Below are positions 62,691-64,000 of a DNA stretch of 64,000 nucleotides, piece by piece. The stretch covers positions 1,480,643 through 1,544,642 of the forward strand of contig NC_060968.1 in assembly GCF_910589235.1 (NCBI RefSeq). Direction: 5' to 3'. The translations under genes and the position numbers were made by a program. Position 1 is the first letter of the stretch. Each line of letters starts with the position of its first letter. The notes under the pieces were generated by a model. It ran no database searches, was not told the DNA's origin, and worked only from the letters and a program-made list of their open reading frames with translations. This DNA comes from Vespa crabro. Taxonomy: Eukaryota > Arthropoda > Insecta > Hymenoptera > Vespidae.

Positions 62691-63099
62691 AAGAAAAACA
62701 AAGAAAGAAAGAAAAAGAAACAAGAAATTTAACGAAAGCAAATGCAAGCAAAATGAAGGAATCCAAATATCAATCGAATCTTAAATATCGCTCGAGATAA
62801 GAATGAACCGATCGTATATTATTAACGAATCAAGAATAATACACGAATAGTCAAGAAAGATATACGGACATCGTAATCTCGCGACTTTACGTATCATGAT
62901 TTATGGTTGAAAAAAGAGAAAGTATCAAATCAGGAAGAAGGAGGGAAGGTGGAGGGAGTGCGAGAGAGAGAGAGATGGATACAGAAGAAGAAGAAGGGAA
63001 AAGAAGAGGTGGAGGAGAAAAAAGTTTTGAAGAAAATGCGGGTTGGTCTTAGTTAGCTGGATACACCAATGACTTTTTTCTCACGCCTTCACTTCCTCT

Positions 63100-63101
<2 letters not shown>

Positions 63102-63152
<51 letters not shown>
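63102..63152. repeat. (TC)n microsatellite
   Basis: About 24 TC units with one GTC break, in a locally GC-richer 3' end of the window. Confidence 0.95.
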
Positions 63153-64000
63153 ATGAATGAGACGTACGAGATGAAATTTCATCTTAAAAAGGGACTAACC
63201 GTCGTCGACATTCGTTGAACTTCGAAAGAATTCTGTAAAATCATGGATAAGTAGAGTACTCTGGCGTTGGTAGTAAAGAGGGGAGAGTGACGGGGTGATA
63301 TGAGAAAAGGGATGAAGGAACGAAGGGATGGAAGCGCATCATATCCATGGCCGGAAAAGTTTAAGAAGAAACTGTAACGAAACGCGATAAAGAGAGGAGT
63401 TCAATGGTTCGTAGATTGAGAGAGAGAGAGAGGAGGAAGGGGAGGGGAGGGTTAGGATATGGATGAGGATGAAAGTGAGGATGAGGGTGGATGTGATTGG
63501 ATGTGAAGGGTGGAAGGGAGGACTGGTTGGTAATGGCAAATCGCAAGGATGAAAACTTTTTAATGTGGATCGACTTGCTTATCGCGAACCTCATTCCCGT
63601 GAGAAGAGATTTTATCTTGACGGCAAATTTTAATTCCGTCGATGTCGTCCCTCGTTCCCCGTCCTCTTTCCCCGTATCAATTCCTCTCCTTTACATTTTC
63701 ACGACCATTTCGTTTTTGTATTATCAAATATTATAAAGGGTGAAAGATATATTTACACGAATTCGATTCGATATAAATTTATCGCGGATCAATTTGAAAA
63801 ATTCGTAACGATCAATGTAAACTAATATCATAATGGTGGTTGAAATTAAATCGTTAAAAAAAAAAAAAAAAAAAAGAAATTGAATCGATAATGTAAACAG
63901 AAAAAAAGGGAAGAAAGAAAAAAGAAATACACATCGTTAAGATCTCAATTAGATAGGTATCGTTATATGCGTACATCGCATAATATGAATAACTTGACAT

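Larger units (their letters stand above)
56383..64000. other. Right-hand stretch without a recognised gene
   Basis: It holds (GA)n/(TC)n tracts, the 60-bp, 280-bp and 130-bp tandem repeats, poly-T runs and two GC-richer patches (60540-60790, 63180-63700). The plus-strand frame at 60544-60786 is open but looks like no family I know. No syntrophin PDZ or PH1 motif was seen on the minus strand. Confidence 0.55.

Noticed and set aside
1..64000. tRNA, rRNA, CRISPR or bacterial operon content
   Set aside because: No tRNA box pairs, rRNA core sequence or regularly spaced direct repeats with unique spacers were seen. The short-period arrays are microsatellites and diverged minisatellites.

Overview
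This is an AT-rich eukaryotic window, almost certainly an insect and probably a hymenopteran. The signs are GT-AG introns, a protein of the arthropod dystrophin-complex adaptor family, mariner and LTR-retroelement debris, and very dense (GA)n, (TA)n and (ATT)n microsatellites. The genus is not resolved. There is no bacterial gene structure, CRISPR array, rRNA or recognisable tRNA. Most open frames here are translations of simple repeats and are not genes.

The one cellular gene I can support is the 3' half of an alpha/beta-class syntrophin (Syn1-like), read on the minus strand. Four consecutive coding exons join with matching intron phases: 44348-44125 (first half of the second PH domain), 18268-18051 (rest of that PH domain), 12987-12770 (start of the syntrophin-unique domain) and 12018-11926 (C-terminus and TAG stop). 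The introns are about 25.9 kb, 5.1 kb and 0.75 kb. A possible 43-nt upstream exon lies at 56382-56340. The N-terminal half (PH1 and PDZ) was not found and may lie beyond the right edge. Everything from about 12.0 kb to at least 44.3 kb is therefore syntrophin gene, mostly intron. Positions 1-11.8 kb are downstream flank.

Mobile elements are all old. A broken BEL/Pao reverse transcriptase (2450-3240, +) abuts an LTR-like unit (3300-4226, -). That unit recurs in inverted orientation at 20459-21372 inside the big intron. A decayed Ty3/gypsy pol (44812-45770, -) follows a related LTR end (45890-46050). A 1.27-kb mariner with a DD34D transposase broken by stops and frameshifts lies at 34765-36038. 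A 74-bp deletion derivative of the same family is at 29431-29504. An unrelated 132-bp MITE with 25-bp perfect inverted ends is at 44572-44703.

The most interesting non-genic signals are four. An in-frame 26-codon extension follows the syntrophin stop codon, together with a GC-rich hairpin. A four-run G-quadruplex motif lies in the last syntrophin intron. A GC-richer block at about 24.18-24.40 kb carries facing CRE-like half sites. Several long-period, diverged tandem repeats (about 60, 95, 125, 130 and 280 bp units) sit among the microsatellites.
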